Source of the DNA: UBA1737 sp964541525
GTDB taxonomy: Bacteria; Bacillota_I; Bacilli_A; ML615J-28; CAG-313
Assembly (NCBI GenBank): GCA_964541525.1
Contig: CAZIQF010000015.1
Location: forward strand, 1 to 39,263
DNA: 39,263 nt
Direction: 5' to 3'
The first letter of the stretch is position 1. Each line of letters starts with the position of its first letter. Below, piece after piece: positions 8,336 to 17,756 of the stretch. Both the position numbers and the translations under genes were made by a program. A model generated the notes under the pieces. It ran no database searches. It had not been told where the DNA came from and saw only the letters and a program-made list of their open reading frames with translations.

Positions 8336-10291
8336 TTATTTTTTCTTTCTAAGTACAAGCGCTAAAACACTAGTTAAGCTGATAGTTGCAATTACAATCT
8401 CAGCTGATTTCTTTCCACATTTTTTCTTTTCTGGAGTTGGTTCTTCTACTTCTACGGTATAGCTTAATGGTTCTGATTCGACTAATGTCTTTTTATTAAG
8501 GTAATTTGTATATTCAAGCACTAGTTTAAATTCATAATTATTATTTACAAAGTCAAGATTAGAAATCATCGCTGTTCCTGTTTTTGATGAAATCAGGAAC
8601 TTTTCACCGTTATATTCAATATAAGCACTTTCAACCATTTCATCAGGATCGACATATTTATATTTAATACCAATCATTGCTTTAGTCTTAACTGATTCTT
8701 CGAACGTTTCAATTGTCGGTGCAATATAATCTGGACCATCAGCTGTCATGATTGTCTTTTTATAGTGATGAACAGTACGTTTAGTTTCATCATAAACGTC
8801 AGTACTTGTATAAGATACCTCAACTACATATTCAGTATTTTGTTTAAGTCCAGTAAATAATAATGCTTGATTTTCATATTTCTTTGTTACACCATTAACT
8901 GTGATATTGATATCTGTTAAATCATTATATGCTTCATCATTGTATGGAAGTAAATTAAGTGTCATTTGATCATAAGAAACATCACTTGTAAGATTGAAAC
9001 CTGGATCACGCATAACAACGAAGCAATGGTTACCATCTGATCTTTCGCTGCCGTCACTTGGATAGTTGATTAAATCAAAACTACCAATAATATTTTTCGC
9101 AATAAGTGTTGTTGAACCACCACCATCTAAGTTATAACCTTCAACACAACCAAGTGCTTGAAGTAATTCAGCACATTCATAAAGCGATGCACCAACTTTT
9201 CTTTCAGCGATAGTTCCACGTCCTTCAATTGTCATAAATACAGTAGAACCATCTTCTCTAAAGCCAATTAATGTCCGTGGATGAGTTGTAGAAATAAATA
9301 AATTATCTAAACCAGTTACACCAGCAAGTGATTTAATTGGTTCACCATTTTCTAGAATTTTATATTTAGATCCTATTGTGTTTTGAACATCAGCCCAATC
9401 ACCTGTAAAACTATATTCACATTTAATTTGATCACCATTTTGAACAGCCTTTTCTAGGCTTCCATCTTTACTTACAAGATAGAAATGACCAATTTCAGGA
9501 ATTTGTTCGCCAGATATTGTAACCTTTTCACCAACAACACCTTTAACAAAAACATAACCTCTATTGGAAATACGACAAATATCATATGCACAATCATATA
9601 CTGTAAATCCCGTTAAGTCATAAGCATTTTTACAATCTTTAGTAAGTAATGTAATCCCTGAATCAAGTGGAATACCATTACAATTAGCAATTTCAGTTTC
9701 TTTTAAAACATTATTTTTTTCATCAATAACTTTAAGATACATTTTTGAAGAAAGTGTTGGTTGACCTGTAATTACACTACCATCACTTGTCCAACCGATT
9801 GTTGAATGGGTTCCACCAGCTAAATCAGCTTTATACATATCTCCACTTTGCATAAAGTTACCAGTTGGTTGACCAGTTCCATTGATATCAAAGAAATCAC
9901 CATTAATACCAGCTAGAACAATCCAACCTGGATTTTCTCTTTCCCATTCGCGAGCTGCGTCTCTAGTTCTTGTCATTTTCCATTTATCAGCTGCAGCACT
10001 ACTATATGTTACAACTTTAACGCCACTAGACGGATCAAAATCAGCCCAGTGAACAGTGTGATTGTTCCATGTATAATTTTTGTCATTTACATCTTCTAAT
10101 CCATTGTTAATTGTATCGATATATTGGGAACTAATTGTTACATTCCCATAAATATCTTTAACAATCGGATCTTCAACTTGTTTAACACGACTAGAGTAAG
10201 CATTTACTTGAGCATTACTTGAACTTATAATGATTACTGCAAGTAAAACACTAAGTGTTAACATTCCAATTTTTCTAATTATTTGCTTCAC
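8336..10291 (-). CDS. Secreted phosphodiester glycosidase (NAGPA family) with a C-terminal CG-type anchor
   Basis: A 651-aa surface enzyme. After a signal peptide (about 1-31) comes a NAGPA-type phosphodiester glycosidase domain (about 100-430): INGDFFD, the TLIGFREDGS strand, and the signature NLDGGGSTT near residue 390. Characterised members remove a GlcNAc or other sugar joined through phosphate, as in the lysosomal uncovering enzyme; bacterial members are linked to wall polymers and exopolysaccharide. Fn3-like (about 440-515) and Ig-like (about 520-605) modules follow, then a Pro/Glu/Lys linker and the tail Cys625-Gly-Lys-Lys-Ser-Ala, hydrophobic helix, LRKKK. It starts at GTG with GGAGG about 10 nt upstream. 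It heads the unit with nagZ and nagB, pointing to a GlcNAc-phosphate polymer as substrate (inference). Only a weak promoter is visible, overlapping the preceding terminator. Confidence 0.9.
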   Translation of the reverse strand: MKQIIRKIGMLTLSVLLAVIIISSSNAQVNAYSSRVKQVEDPIVKDIYGNVTISSQYIDTINNGLEDVNDKNYTWNNHTVHWADFDPSSGVKVVTYSSAAADKWKMTRTRDAAREWERENPGWIVLAGINGDFFDINGTGQPTGNFMQSGDMYKADLAGGTHSTIGWTSDGSVITGQPTLSSKMYLKVIDEKNNVLKETEIANCNGIPLDSGITLLTKDCKNAYDLTGFTVYDCAYDICRISNRGYVFVKGVVGEKVTISGEQIPEIGHFYLVSKDGSLEKAVQNGDQIKCEYSFTGDWADVQNTIGSKYKILENGEPIKSLAGVTGLDNLFISTTHPRTLIGFREDGSTVFMTIEGRGTIAERKVGASLYECAELLQALGCVEGYNLDGGGSTTLIAKNIIGSFDLINYPSDGSERSDGNHCFVVMRDPGFNLTSDVSYDQMTLNLLPYNDEAYNDLTDINITVNGVTKKYENQALLFTGLKQNTEYVVEVSYTSTDVYDETKRTVHHYKKTIMTADGPDYIAPTIETFEESVKTKAMIGIKYKYVDPDEMVESAYIEYNGEKFLISSKTGTAMISNLDFVNNNYEFKLVLEYTNYLNKKTLVESEPLSYTVEVEEPTPEKKKCGKKSAEIVIATISLTSVLALVLRKKK

Positions 10292-10326
10292 TATTTTTTT
10301 CCTCCTTTAGTGAATATATAAGCAAT

Positions 10327-10357
10327 AAAAAGCCTACTATTTAACGATAGGCTTTTT
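10327..10357 (-). terminator. Rho-independent terminator of the ten-gene transporter operon
   Basis: Perfect 10-bp stem AAAAAGCCTA/TAGGCTTTTT with an 11-nt loop, starting directly after the YesL-type stop codon. The T tract is largely the 3' arm of the stem. A TATATT hexamer at 10313-10318 just beyond it could be a weak -10 for the NAGPA unit. Confidence 0.8.
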
Positions 10358-10359
10358 AT

Positions 10360-11067
10360 TTACTTTTCATCTTTATGAGTTCTAACATACACAATATAAT
10401 ACTTCTTAAATGTTAGTTTAACGATTAATACTATTGGTAAGCTAAAACCACAAATAATTGCAATTGTATTATAATTAACAGCTAAAACGATAATAGCGAT
10501 TGTTGTAATTATTAATGCAATTGTGATACCTAAATCTTTAAAAGCCATCATGCCCGCAAGTTTTATATCATCAATAACGCGACAACCTTCCATATAACTC
10601 ATTACCAGTGGTAAATGAATAACAATTGCTAAAAACATGATTGTAAAAGCAACAGCTAAAATGAAACTAACTAAATAGATTACACCATTTTCAATGTTAT
10701 TATAAAAAAATGAAATACTATTAGTAAACAACAATAACGCAATAACTAAGATTATTGTTTCAATTAATGCTTTTACATAAAATTTTTTTAAGCTTTTAAA
10801 AAATTCTTTAAAAACACTATTAGTTATTTTTAATTCATACTTTCTAAATAAATCGACACTAGCACAAATAGCAGGGTATAAATAGAAGATAGTTGGAATT
10901 AATAATACAATCGATTTCAAAGCAAATTGAGTGTTTTTAAAGCAAAGATCCATAAAATAAAGAAGGAGAAAAGAAGGAATACATAATAACAAATTAATTA
11001 GTACGACACGACAAAGATAATCAAAGATTTTAAAGATTTTGCTGTTATACAAATTAAATGATTTCAT
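10360..11067 (-). CDS. YesL-like (DUF624) integral membrane protein
   Basis: A 235-aa protein with about five hydrophobic membrane segments and little soluble sequence. The N-terminal pattern (a first segment preceded by KIFKIFDYLCRVVLINLL, then a helix with PAICASVDLFRKYE) and a central GCRVIDDIKLAG loop resemble the YesL/DUF624 family, which commonly sits beside CUT1 sugar transporter genes of Gram-positive bacteria. The function of that family is not established. It is the last gene of the transporter operon, 27 nt after permease pair B, with AAAGGAG upstream, and a terminator follows its stop. Family assignment is from hydropathy pattern and context. Confidence 0.75.
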   Translation of the reverse strand: MKSFNLYNSKIFKIFDYLCRVVLINLLLCIPSFLLLYFMDLCFKNTQFALKSIVLLIPTIFYLYPAICASVDLFRKYELKITNSVFKEFFKSLKKFYVKALIETIILVIALLLFTNSISFFYNNIENGVIYLVSFILAVAFTIMFLAIVIHLPLVMSYMEGCRVIDDIKLAGMMAFKDLGITIALIITTIAIIVLAVNYNTIAIICGFSLPIVLIVKLTFKKYYIVYVRTHKDEK

Positions 11068-11094
11068 CCTTTTTTCTCCTTTATTTATTATTTA

Positions 11095-12192
11095 TTAACC
11101 GACAATACCAGAACGTTCAACACCTTCAATGAATAATCTTTGAACAAATAAGTAACCGATTAATAATGGTAACATCATAATAAATGATGCCGTATTTGTA
11201 ATTAAGATTGTAAATTGTGGATTTGAAGTTACATCTTCACCAACAAGATAAGATAAGTGTTGATATTGTGGCGTTTTCAATAAGATTCCAATCCACTCAG
11301 CAATATTTGCAAGTTTCATTGTCATAAGCGGGAAGGCATCACCAGAAATACCATATTCCGCAACATAATATGAGTCATTCCATTGCCAAATAAAAGCAAA
11401 TAGTGAAACAGTTGTGATACATCCTCTTGCATTAGGTAACATTACACTCCAGAATGTTCTAACAACACCAGCACCATCAATTTGTGCACTTTCTTCAAGT
11501 TCAACTGGAATGCCTCTAAATGTTTGTCTGAATAAGAATACAAACAATGCCGCTCTTATTCCCTGACCAAAGATTGCCATTATATAAAGCACGATATCTT
11601 TACCTACACCTTTTAAAATCAAGGCTTCTCCAGTTAATGCTTTGAAAATACCGAAGATATCAAAATGTGTAAAATATAACGCACGTGATAATGTGATTGT
11701 TTGTGGAGGAATAAGTAATGTTAACATTACTACCCAGAACAATAAATTACTACCTTTAAACTTAAGTCTTGCAAAAGCATAACCAGCAAGTGATGTTGAT
11801 ACAACTTGAAGTACTGCTGTAATTAATGAAATTTTAACATTATTCTTTAAAGCTTCCCAGTAATCTAGTAGAACACCAGCAATTTCAATATTAACTAAAC
11901 TGAAGTTTTCAGGAATCCATGTTACAAGTGGATTATTCAAATCAATTGGATCTTTAATGGAGTTAACTAACATCATTAAAATTGGTGAAAGAATAATAAA
12001 GGAAAGCCCAAAGAAAATAAAACCTCTTAAAATATTAACCGCTACGCCAGATACTTTTTGTCCATAAACTGCACGTTTAACTGGATTTTGGATATTAGCT
12101 TTGAATTCATTATAAAGTTCTTTAGATTCCGCTTTTGTAAGGCGTAAGTATTCTTTTATTGTCATTTTTTCTTTTTTATTTTTTGTCGTCAT
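11095..12192 (-). CDS. CUT1 sugar ABC permease, MalG type (pair B)
   Basis: A 365-aa inner-membrane subunit with about six membrane helices after a charged 50-residue N-terminal extension. The EAA loop that contacts the ATPase is clear near residues 232-255: LEESAQIDGAG followed by a FWSVMLP segment. The C-terminal FVQRLFIEGVERSGIVG end is typical of MalG/UgpE-type permeases. Its start overlaps the end of the MalF-type gene by 17 nt, with GAAGGTGG upstream, so the two are translationally coupled and act as a heterodimer. No ATP-binding subunit is encoded in the window; many Firmicutes use a shared MsmX/UgpC-type ATPase. Confidence 0.93.
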   Translation of the reverse strand: MTTKNKKEKMTIKEYLRLTKAESKELYNEFKANIQNPVKRAVYGQKVSGVAVNILRGFIFFGLSFIILSPILMMLVNSIKDPIDLNNPLVTWIPENFSLVNIEIAGVLLDYWEALKNNVKISLITAVLQVVSTSLAGYAFARLKFKGSNLLFWVVMLTLLIPPQTITLSRALYFTHFDIFGIFKALTGEALILKGVGKDIVLYIMAIFGQGIRAALFVFLFRQTFRGIPVELEESAQIDGAGVVRTFWSVMLPNARGCITTVSLFAFIWQWNDSYYVAEYGISGDAFPLMTMKLANIAEWIGILLKTPQYQHLSYLVGEDVTSNPQFTILITNTASFIMMLPLLIGYLFVQRLFIEGVERSGIVG

Positions 12193-13291
12193 AATAGAAC
12201 ACCACCTTCGATAAAATACCTAAAACAACTACTAGGAAGACTGCAATTACTCCTAAATAAATCCACGACATCGCTGCATGAATACCATATTGAGATGTTT
12301 CACTATATGTCTTAATAACTGTATTAATACTAGAAGTTAAGTATGAATCAACTACAGTATAAACGATAACAGTTGGAATCATTGGTGAAACCATTGGTAA
12401 AGTAATCTTCCAGAACATTTCGTATTGTGTTGCACCTTCCATTTTTGCAGCTTCATATAAGTGTTTTGGAACTGATTGAATCGCTGTTAAGAAGATTAAG
12501 ATTTGAATCCCCGATTGTTTAATTGTATCACTAATACCACTCGTAATTCCCGAAAGGAATGTAACTAATGTTTTCGGAACACCAATACCTTGCATAAACA
12601 CAGAAATATCAAAGAAACCTTTTAATAAATTTTGATTACCACCTGTTGGGTCAATAGAACTAACAATACCATTAACAACATCTGAGTTTAATACTACTGG
12701 TAGGAAGAAAATAGCACGAATAAGCCCTCTTCCTTTAAATTTACCATTAAGCATTACTGCCATTAATAAACTAAAGATAGTAATAACAGCACAATCACTA
12801 GCAGTTGATCCTAAAGTATTAAGTAATTCAACTGGATAATCTGCATCAACTTGTAAAGCATATTTAAAGTTATATAAAATATCGGTTGATATCGGATTTG
12901 TAAAGTTATTTACTTTAATATCTCCAGCACTAAAGAACTGACTAAAATGAATGATAATTCCTTCCGATGAAAGTTCTAGAGTACTCATGGAATAAATAAT
13001 TGATCTAATCATTGGATAAGCAAAGAAAACCATAAACCCAATCAAAATTGGAAGTAAAAAGATAATTGAAACGACTTTCTTTTGAACATCAAATCTTAAG
13101 CGATCAAATGTTCTTGCTTTGATCCATGATAGTGGCCAGAACATTGAGGAAACGAACCAACCCACTTTTTGCATAATGGCACCTAGTTTTGATACACGAT
13201 ACCAATTGATAAATTTACTCCAAATACCACTGAAGAATTCAGCAAGTACTTCTTTTAATTTTCTTTTTTCTGTTTTAACATTTTCTGCCAT
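12176..13291 (-). CDS. CUT1 sugar ABC permease, MalF type (pair B)
   Basis: A 371-aa membrane subunit with an N-terminal cytoplasmic extension of about 75 residues, then six predicted membrane helices. The EAA loop is near 277-300: LYEAAKMEGATQYEMFWKI, then TLPMVSP. A long periplasm-side type loop after the first helix (about 105-160) is larger than usual and may dock a binding protein. It follows the DUF5696 gene by 15 nt with GAAGGAGG upstream. Pair B has no adjacent solute-binding gene; it could use the 1146-aa SBP of the same operon or the orphan lipoprotein at 84-1919. Confidence 0.93.
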   Translation of the reverse strand: MAENVKTEKRKLKEVLAEFFSGIWSKFINWYRVSKLGAIMQKVGWFVSSMFWPLSWIKARTFDRLRFDVQKKVVSIIFLLPILIGFMVFFAYPMIRSIIYSMSTLELSSEGIIIHFSQFFSAGDIKVNNFTNPISTDILYNFKYALQVDADYPVELLNTLGSTASDCAVITIFSLLMAVMLNGKFKGRGLIRAIFFLPVVLNSDVVNGIVSSIDPTGGNQNLLKGFFDISVFMQGIGVPKTLVTFLSGITSGISDTIKQSGIQILIFLTAIQSVPKHLYEAAKMEGATQYEMFWKITLPMVSPMIPTVIVYTVVDSYLTSSINTVIKTYSETSQYGIHAAMSWIYLGVIAVFLVVVLGILSKVVFYYDDKK

Positions 13292-13306
13292 ATACTTGCC
13301 TCCTTC

Positions 13307-16300
13307 CTACAATTTCTTATAATTTTTAGCTTCTACAACACTACCATCAGGTAATGTATATGGATTTCTTGAGTAATTTAAGTAAATTGTAATATCATCA
13401 ACACTTGTTTCATAAACAACTTTGAAAACATTATTACCTAAATATTTATGACTTACTAATTCACCTTGATAAATGCCTAAATCATTTAAGATATTATAAA
13501 TTGATTCAACTTCATTTAGCCAATCTTTATATAAAGTATAATAATAATTATTATAATCAGTTTGAATTAATTTTTCACTTGAATCACCAGTAAATGTAAA
13601 TGTCATATTAGAACCTGTTTCAATCATTCTCATAAGATGTTCCATTGTACCTTTACCACTTTCAGCATTGATACTTTCACTACAATAATCAAACATACCA
13701 TTAACCACTAATTGATAGAACGGAATAGAATAATCTAAAATTTCATATTTAGTTGTTTCATAAGGAATATTTCTTGCAATTGTTGTATATTTGAAAGCAT
13801 AATCATATGGAGTATATAAAGTCAGATTATTAATACCATCTTGATAGAAGTTTTCTAAGACTTTAATTTGATTGTTGATTGCATCTGCTTTAAATGTTGT
13901 AATATTCTTACGATAATCACCTGAAAGACTAGAACCTAAATTTTCAATTGCCATTGCATTATAATTACCAGTAATTTTTCTAAAGTTTTCACTTAGTACT
14001 TCACCAAATGATACATAATAGCGTGGTGACAATACATAAATCTTATCCTTTTTCTTATCATATACATTTGAATTCAAATCGTATGGATATTTAATAATAC
14101 GGTCACCATCAACACCATGAGTTGTATAATGACTATTACCGAATGATTCATAATACTTGTTAAATTCACTAAATGATACATAAGGATAAACAGTTAATCC
14201 TTCTTGTGAATTATTTAATAATGCTTTAAATTTATCTTTTGAACCAATCAATTTAGAAACTTTCATTTTTTCAAATGATTTATTAACTAAACCACTATTT
14301 GTCCATCCTAAATAGAATGCATTAATATTTTCAATACCAAATTCTTTAAACTTGCTAACCATTTCATTTAATTGATCAATAGTTGTAAGTGAATCTTTAG
14401 CTGTATAAGGAATACCTAAGAAGTTATCTTCATATGAATAAGCACCAAGAACATCAATATTTAGTGTTGGTGATGTTGTTGTATCTTGTTTATCGGTAAT
14501 ATTATATTGTTTTATCAAAATATCACGATATTTCTTAGCGATTTTTGAATAATCAAGTTCATCTCTTTCAAGCAATTCATAATTAAGATTGATATCATTT
14601 GTACTCTTTGCATCAGTCCATTTGACTAAAATCTTCTTATCATATGAAGCCGTACCTAAAATAATTTCGGTATCTTCTCTTAAAAATGCAGTATAGTAAT
14701 TAACATTATAACTATCTTGACGACCAGAAATATCTGCTGTAAGTTGTAATTGGCCAGCATTGCTTGTTGCATAAACTAAAACACCAGCATTATTTTCATT
14801 AACAACTGCATACATTGGGAACATTAAATCAGGGAATTCACCTTGATTAATTGCTGATACATCAGTTAAATCAGTAGTATATACCCGTTTTTGATATTTC
14901 TTAAAGTTTTTACCATTATTGTGTTCAAGAACAGCACCAGAACCATCTGGAATCACCGTATAACCTTCAATTGACTTTTCAGTTGCAGTAAAATATGGAA
15001 GAATATCAATTGTTGTAAGTGGATACTTAGCATCTTCTTTAATTGAATTACCTGGAATACTTACATTTAAGCCCTTTTCAGTTAATTCATATTCAATTGC
15101 AATTGAGTATTCAGGTTTTGAAATATTAACTTCTTGACCAAATTCATTATTATCTGCACGTAAATCTTCTTCAGTATAATTACACCAACCATATAGATAT
15201 TTATATAAAGCATTTCTAGCTAAATTACCCATATTTTGAATGTCTTTATATTCATAATAAGCATATCCATATTTATTATTTGGATCGTTTGCTTCAACTT
15301 TTTTATACAATGTTGTTGAAATAAATACATAGTCATTTTTAACTGTTGGATCATTTACTAAATCTAAAATAGTTGTACCATCAGAAGCTACAGCCCCTTC
15401 TTCTGCAAGTTTTGCATTTCGATCCATATATTCATTCCATTTTTCAACGGAAATATATTTAGGAAAGTAAGTGTAATCAATACCACGTTTTACAAGTTTA
15501 TACCATACTAATAGTTTATTGTTTTCAACATCAAAATTAACTGCATAATTTGGCGTTAATTTGTCCCCAAAAAGGTTAGAATCACTAACTGAATATTCAT
15601 AAGTTGAATAAATATCAGTTTGACCTTTTAATACTGAATATGATAAGTTTAAAATCGCTTTTTGTGATTGTTGAATTGCATAAGTTGCATTTGTATCAAG
15701 TGTTTCTGGATTAGATAACCAAGTTTGAACAACATCGCCAGCAGCATCTTTTTCAACCAATTTGAATGTAGTAAGATATACATTAAACCAGAATTCTAAT
15801 TTACCACCATTTGCTTTGTCAACACTAAGAACTGGTTTATTAGGATAAGCAGTCGCAAGACCACCAAAGCCTAATAAAACATTTTGATAATAATCTTCCC
15901 ATTTATAAGCTTCATCTAAACGTTCTTGAATTCGTTCATAATAGATTAAATAAACAGCTTGTTCGTTGACTAAATCATAATATTCGCTAGTAATCACACA
16001 TACTTGATTATAAATAGCATTATCTTGTGCTAAGAAATAAACAAATTCTAAGATTTCACCATAAAAGCCAGCTTTATTCATAGCACTTTCATATTTTTCT
16101 TCAAGTTTAAGAATTTTAACTAAATCTTCTAAAGTTCCTTCATAACCATTTGCAGTAGCATATTCATAAGCAGTTTGATTAAGATTAATTTGACTACTAA
16201 CATTAACGCTTGATGCTGTATCTGGTGCTGATTCATATTGATTAGTATCAGCATTAAATACCCCATTTAATCTAATTCTAGATTCTGTATTAATAGTTTG

Positions 16301-17026
16301 GCCATTACAAACAATCACATATTGTAATGTAATGTTTTTAGTAACAGTTGCATCGCTTTCACCATCAAAATTACCTACTAACACATTACTAGTAAGTGTA
16401 GCAGCTTGATTTTCATTAATTGACCATGTGATTGTTGCAACACTACTATCAGCTAGCGTAATTGATGTTGGAAGTGTAACGCTAATACCATATTTTGCAT
16501 CTTGTAATGCATTAGCAATTGCTACTGCAACTGGATGAGCTTCTAAATATTCTTCTTCAGTTATTTCTAAACGTTCATAAATCCATTCTTTTACACTTTT
16601 ACTACTATCCCAATCGACGATAAAATTCCATTTTCTAAGGTTAGCATTAAGCGTTTCATATGTTTTGACAATATCTTCGGTAATTCTTGATATTTCTTCA
16701 TAATAACGACCACTTTCAATGATTTGTTCGTTAGTTAAATCTTCTTTTTGAAGATTCGGATCATCAACATTCCATGGTAAAATATAAGCACCAGTTTTGT
16801 CATTTTGATCCCATTTGACAATATTTTGTTTAAGTTCATCAGGATATTGGAATCCTTCTAATACATCTTGATCCCAGTATGCATCATCATATTTGTTATT
16901 TACATTATTTTTAGAAGGCGAATAAACATCTAAGAAATAAACTAATAATACGACGGCAACAACGATAACTAATACACTAAGTAATGTTCTTTTTATTAAT
17001 GTAGAAAGTTTAATTCTCTTTTTCAT
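13307..17026 (-). CDS. Giant membrane-anchored extracellular DUF5696-type protein
   Basis: A 1239-aa protein with a short basic N-terminus and one membrane helix (about 13-32), the rest extracellular. Residues about 165-258 look like an atrophied bacterial Ig (aBig-like) module: ISVTLPTSI, then ATITWS, ending ESRIRLNG. Residues about 260-640 are acidic/aromatic with no family I recognise. The C-terminal half (about 650-1239) has the features I associate with DUF5696: YTVIPDGSGAV near 690, then a barrel-like segment with INAFYLGWTNSGL near 905 and an AIENLGSSLSGDYRK stretch. Such proteins accompany CUT1 transporters in Paenibacillus and clostridia; their activity is unknown and a glycosidase-like TIM barrel is possible. 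GGAGG precedes the ATG, and the gene is 13 nt after the YIP1 gene. The DUF label is from memory, not a search. Confidence 0.75.
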   Translation of the reverse strand: MKKRIKLSTLIKRTLLSVLVIVVAVVLLVYFLDVYSPSKNNVNNKYDDAYWDQDVLEGFQYPDELKQNIVKWDQNDKTGAYILPWNVDDPNLQKEDLTNEQIIESGRYYEEISRITEDIVKTYETLNANLRKWNFIVDWDSSKSVKEWIYERLEITEEEYLEAHPVAVAIANALQDAKYGISVTLPTSITLADSSVATITWSINENQAATLTSNVLVGNFDGESDATVTKNITLQYVIVCNGQTINTESRIRLNGVFNADTNQYESAPDTASSVNVSSQINLNQTAYEYATANGYEGTLEDLVKILKLEEKYESAMNKAGFYGEILEFVYFLAQDNAIYNQVCVITSEYYDLVNEQAVYLIYYERIQERLDEAYKWEDYYQNVLLGFGGLATAYPNKPVLSVDKANGGKLEFWFNVYLTTFKLVEKDAAGDVVQTWLSNPETLDTNATYAIQQSQKAILNLSYSVLKGQTDIYSTYEYSVSDSNLFGDKLTPNYAVNFDVENNKLLVWYKLVKRGIDYTYFPKYISVEKWNEYMDRNAKLAEEGAVASDGTTILDLVNDPTVKNDYVFISTTLYKKVEANDPNNKYGYAYYEYKDIQNMGNLARNALYKYLYGWCNYTEEDLRADNNEFGQEVNISKPEYSIAIEYELTEKGLNVSIPGNSIKEDAKYPLTTIDILPYFTATEKSIEGYTVIPDGSGAVLEHNNGKNFKKYQKRVYTTDLTDVSAINQGEFPDLMFPMYAVVNENNAGVLVYATSNAGQLQLTADISGRQDSYNVNYYTAFLREDTEIILGTASYDKKILVKWTDAKSTNDINLNYELLERDELDYSKIAKKYRDILIKQYNITDKQDTTTSPTLNIDVLGAYSYEDNFLGIPYTAKDSLTTIDQLNEMVSKFKEFGIENINAFYLGWTNSGLVNKSFEKMKVSKLIGSKDKFKALLNNSQEGLTVYPYVSFSEFNKYYESFGNSHYTTHGVDGDRIIKYPYDLNSNVYDKKKDKIYVLSPRYYVSFGEVLSENFRKITGNYNAMAIENLGSSLSGDYRKNITTFKADAINNQIKVLENFYQDGINNLTLYTPYDYAFKYTTIARNIPYETTKYEILDYSIPFYQLVVNGMFDYCSESINAESGKGTMEHLMRMIETGSNMTFTFTGDSSEKLIQTDYNNYYYTLYKDWLNEVESIYNILNDLGIYQGELVSHKYLGNNVFKVVYETSVDDITIYLNYSRNPYTLPDGSVVEAKNYKKL

Positions 17027-17039
17027 TTTTTCCTACCTC

Positions 17040-17756
17040 CTACATATACCTTGTCGTAAATTCGTCATAAATTGTATGAACGAAACCATACATTTGTTGA
17101 ACTAAATCAAATAATAGTAATACAACAAACGCAATAACTATTGCTGCTAAGGCAGTTAAAAGAATAGAGAAAATAACTTTACCTAATCCGTATTCGTGAA
17201 TACTAATTAATCCAGTAACCGCCATATATGCAGTAAGTACCCAACCAACAATATTTAATAGTAAAATAAATTGTGCTTCATCTTCGGTAATAAAATTACT
17301 AAGAATAATATTAAAGAATCCAATCAACATAATTGGGAAGAAGGAATAACAAATCATCATAAAGATTTCTTTCATTTTTCCCTTACCATCCATTAAAGTC
17401 GTAACACTCCAATTTGATACTGCAAGTAGAATTGGTGGAACAACACCATAAACTAAGATAGTAATACTATTAAATTTATGTGGGTTATTAGTATTAACAA
17501 CAGGACCTAAATATTTATATTCAAGCATTCTCATCAAGACATATAATAGGATAATAACAACAGCTGTTGACATTTTTCCTTTTTTCTCTTGTTTAAATTC
17601 TTGCCAACCTGCAACAGGGTGTGAAAGAATATGACCAGGAAAAACAAACACTTCTTTCCAGAAAACACCTAAAGCTTTTTTAATACTTTGTAACACTTGT
17701 TTTACTTTTGCAAAAAAGCTTGGTTTTGTTACAATTTGATTATTTTGATTTTCCAT
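17040..17756 (-). CDS. YIP1-family multi-pass membrane protein
   Basis: A 238-aa protein with an N-terminal amphipathic cytoplasmic segment (about 1-60) that includes FPGHILSHPVAGWQEFKQEK, followed by five hydrophobic helices, the arrangement of bacterial Yip1-domain proteins. Bacterial members are of unknown function; eukaryotic ones act in membrane traffic. The start codon shares one base with the previous stop (TAATG), so it is translationally coupled to the propeller protein, and the DUF5696 gene follows after 13 nt. This tight coupling suggests that the three form one membrane complex linked to the importer. The family call rests on topology and the conserved-looking N-terminal segment. 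Confidence 0.72.
   Translation of the reverse strand: MENQNNQIVTKPSFFAKVKQVLQSIKKALGVFWKEVFVFPGHILSHPVAGWQEFKQEKKGKMSTAVVIILLYVLMRMLEYKYLGPVVNTNNPHKFNSITILVYGVVPPILLAVSNWSVTTLMDGKGKMKEIFMMICYSFFPIMLIGFFNIILSNFITEDEAQFILLLNIVGWVLTAYMAVTGLISIHEYGLGKVIFSILLTALAAIVIAFVVLLLFDLVQQMYGFVHTIYDEFTTRYM

Noticed and set aside
8336..10291. LPXTG-type sortase signal at the C-terminus
   Set aside because: The tail has a hydrophobic helix and basic end, but no LPXTG-like pentapeptide in this or the other two tailed proteins; the conserved element is Cys-Gly.
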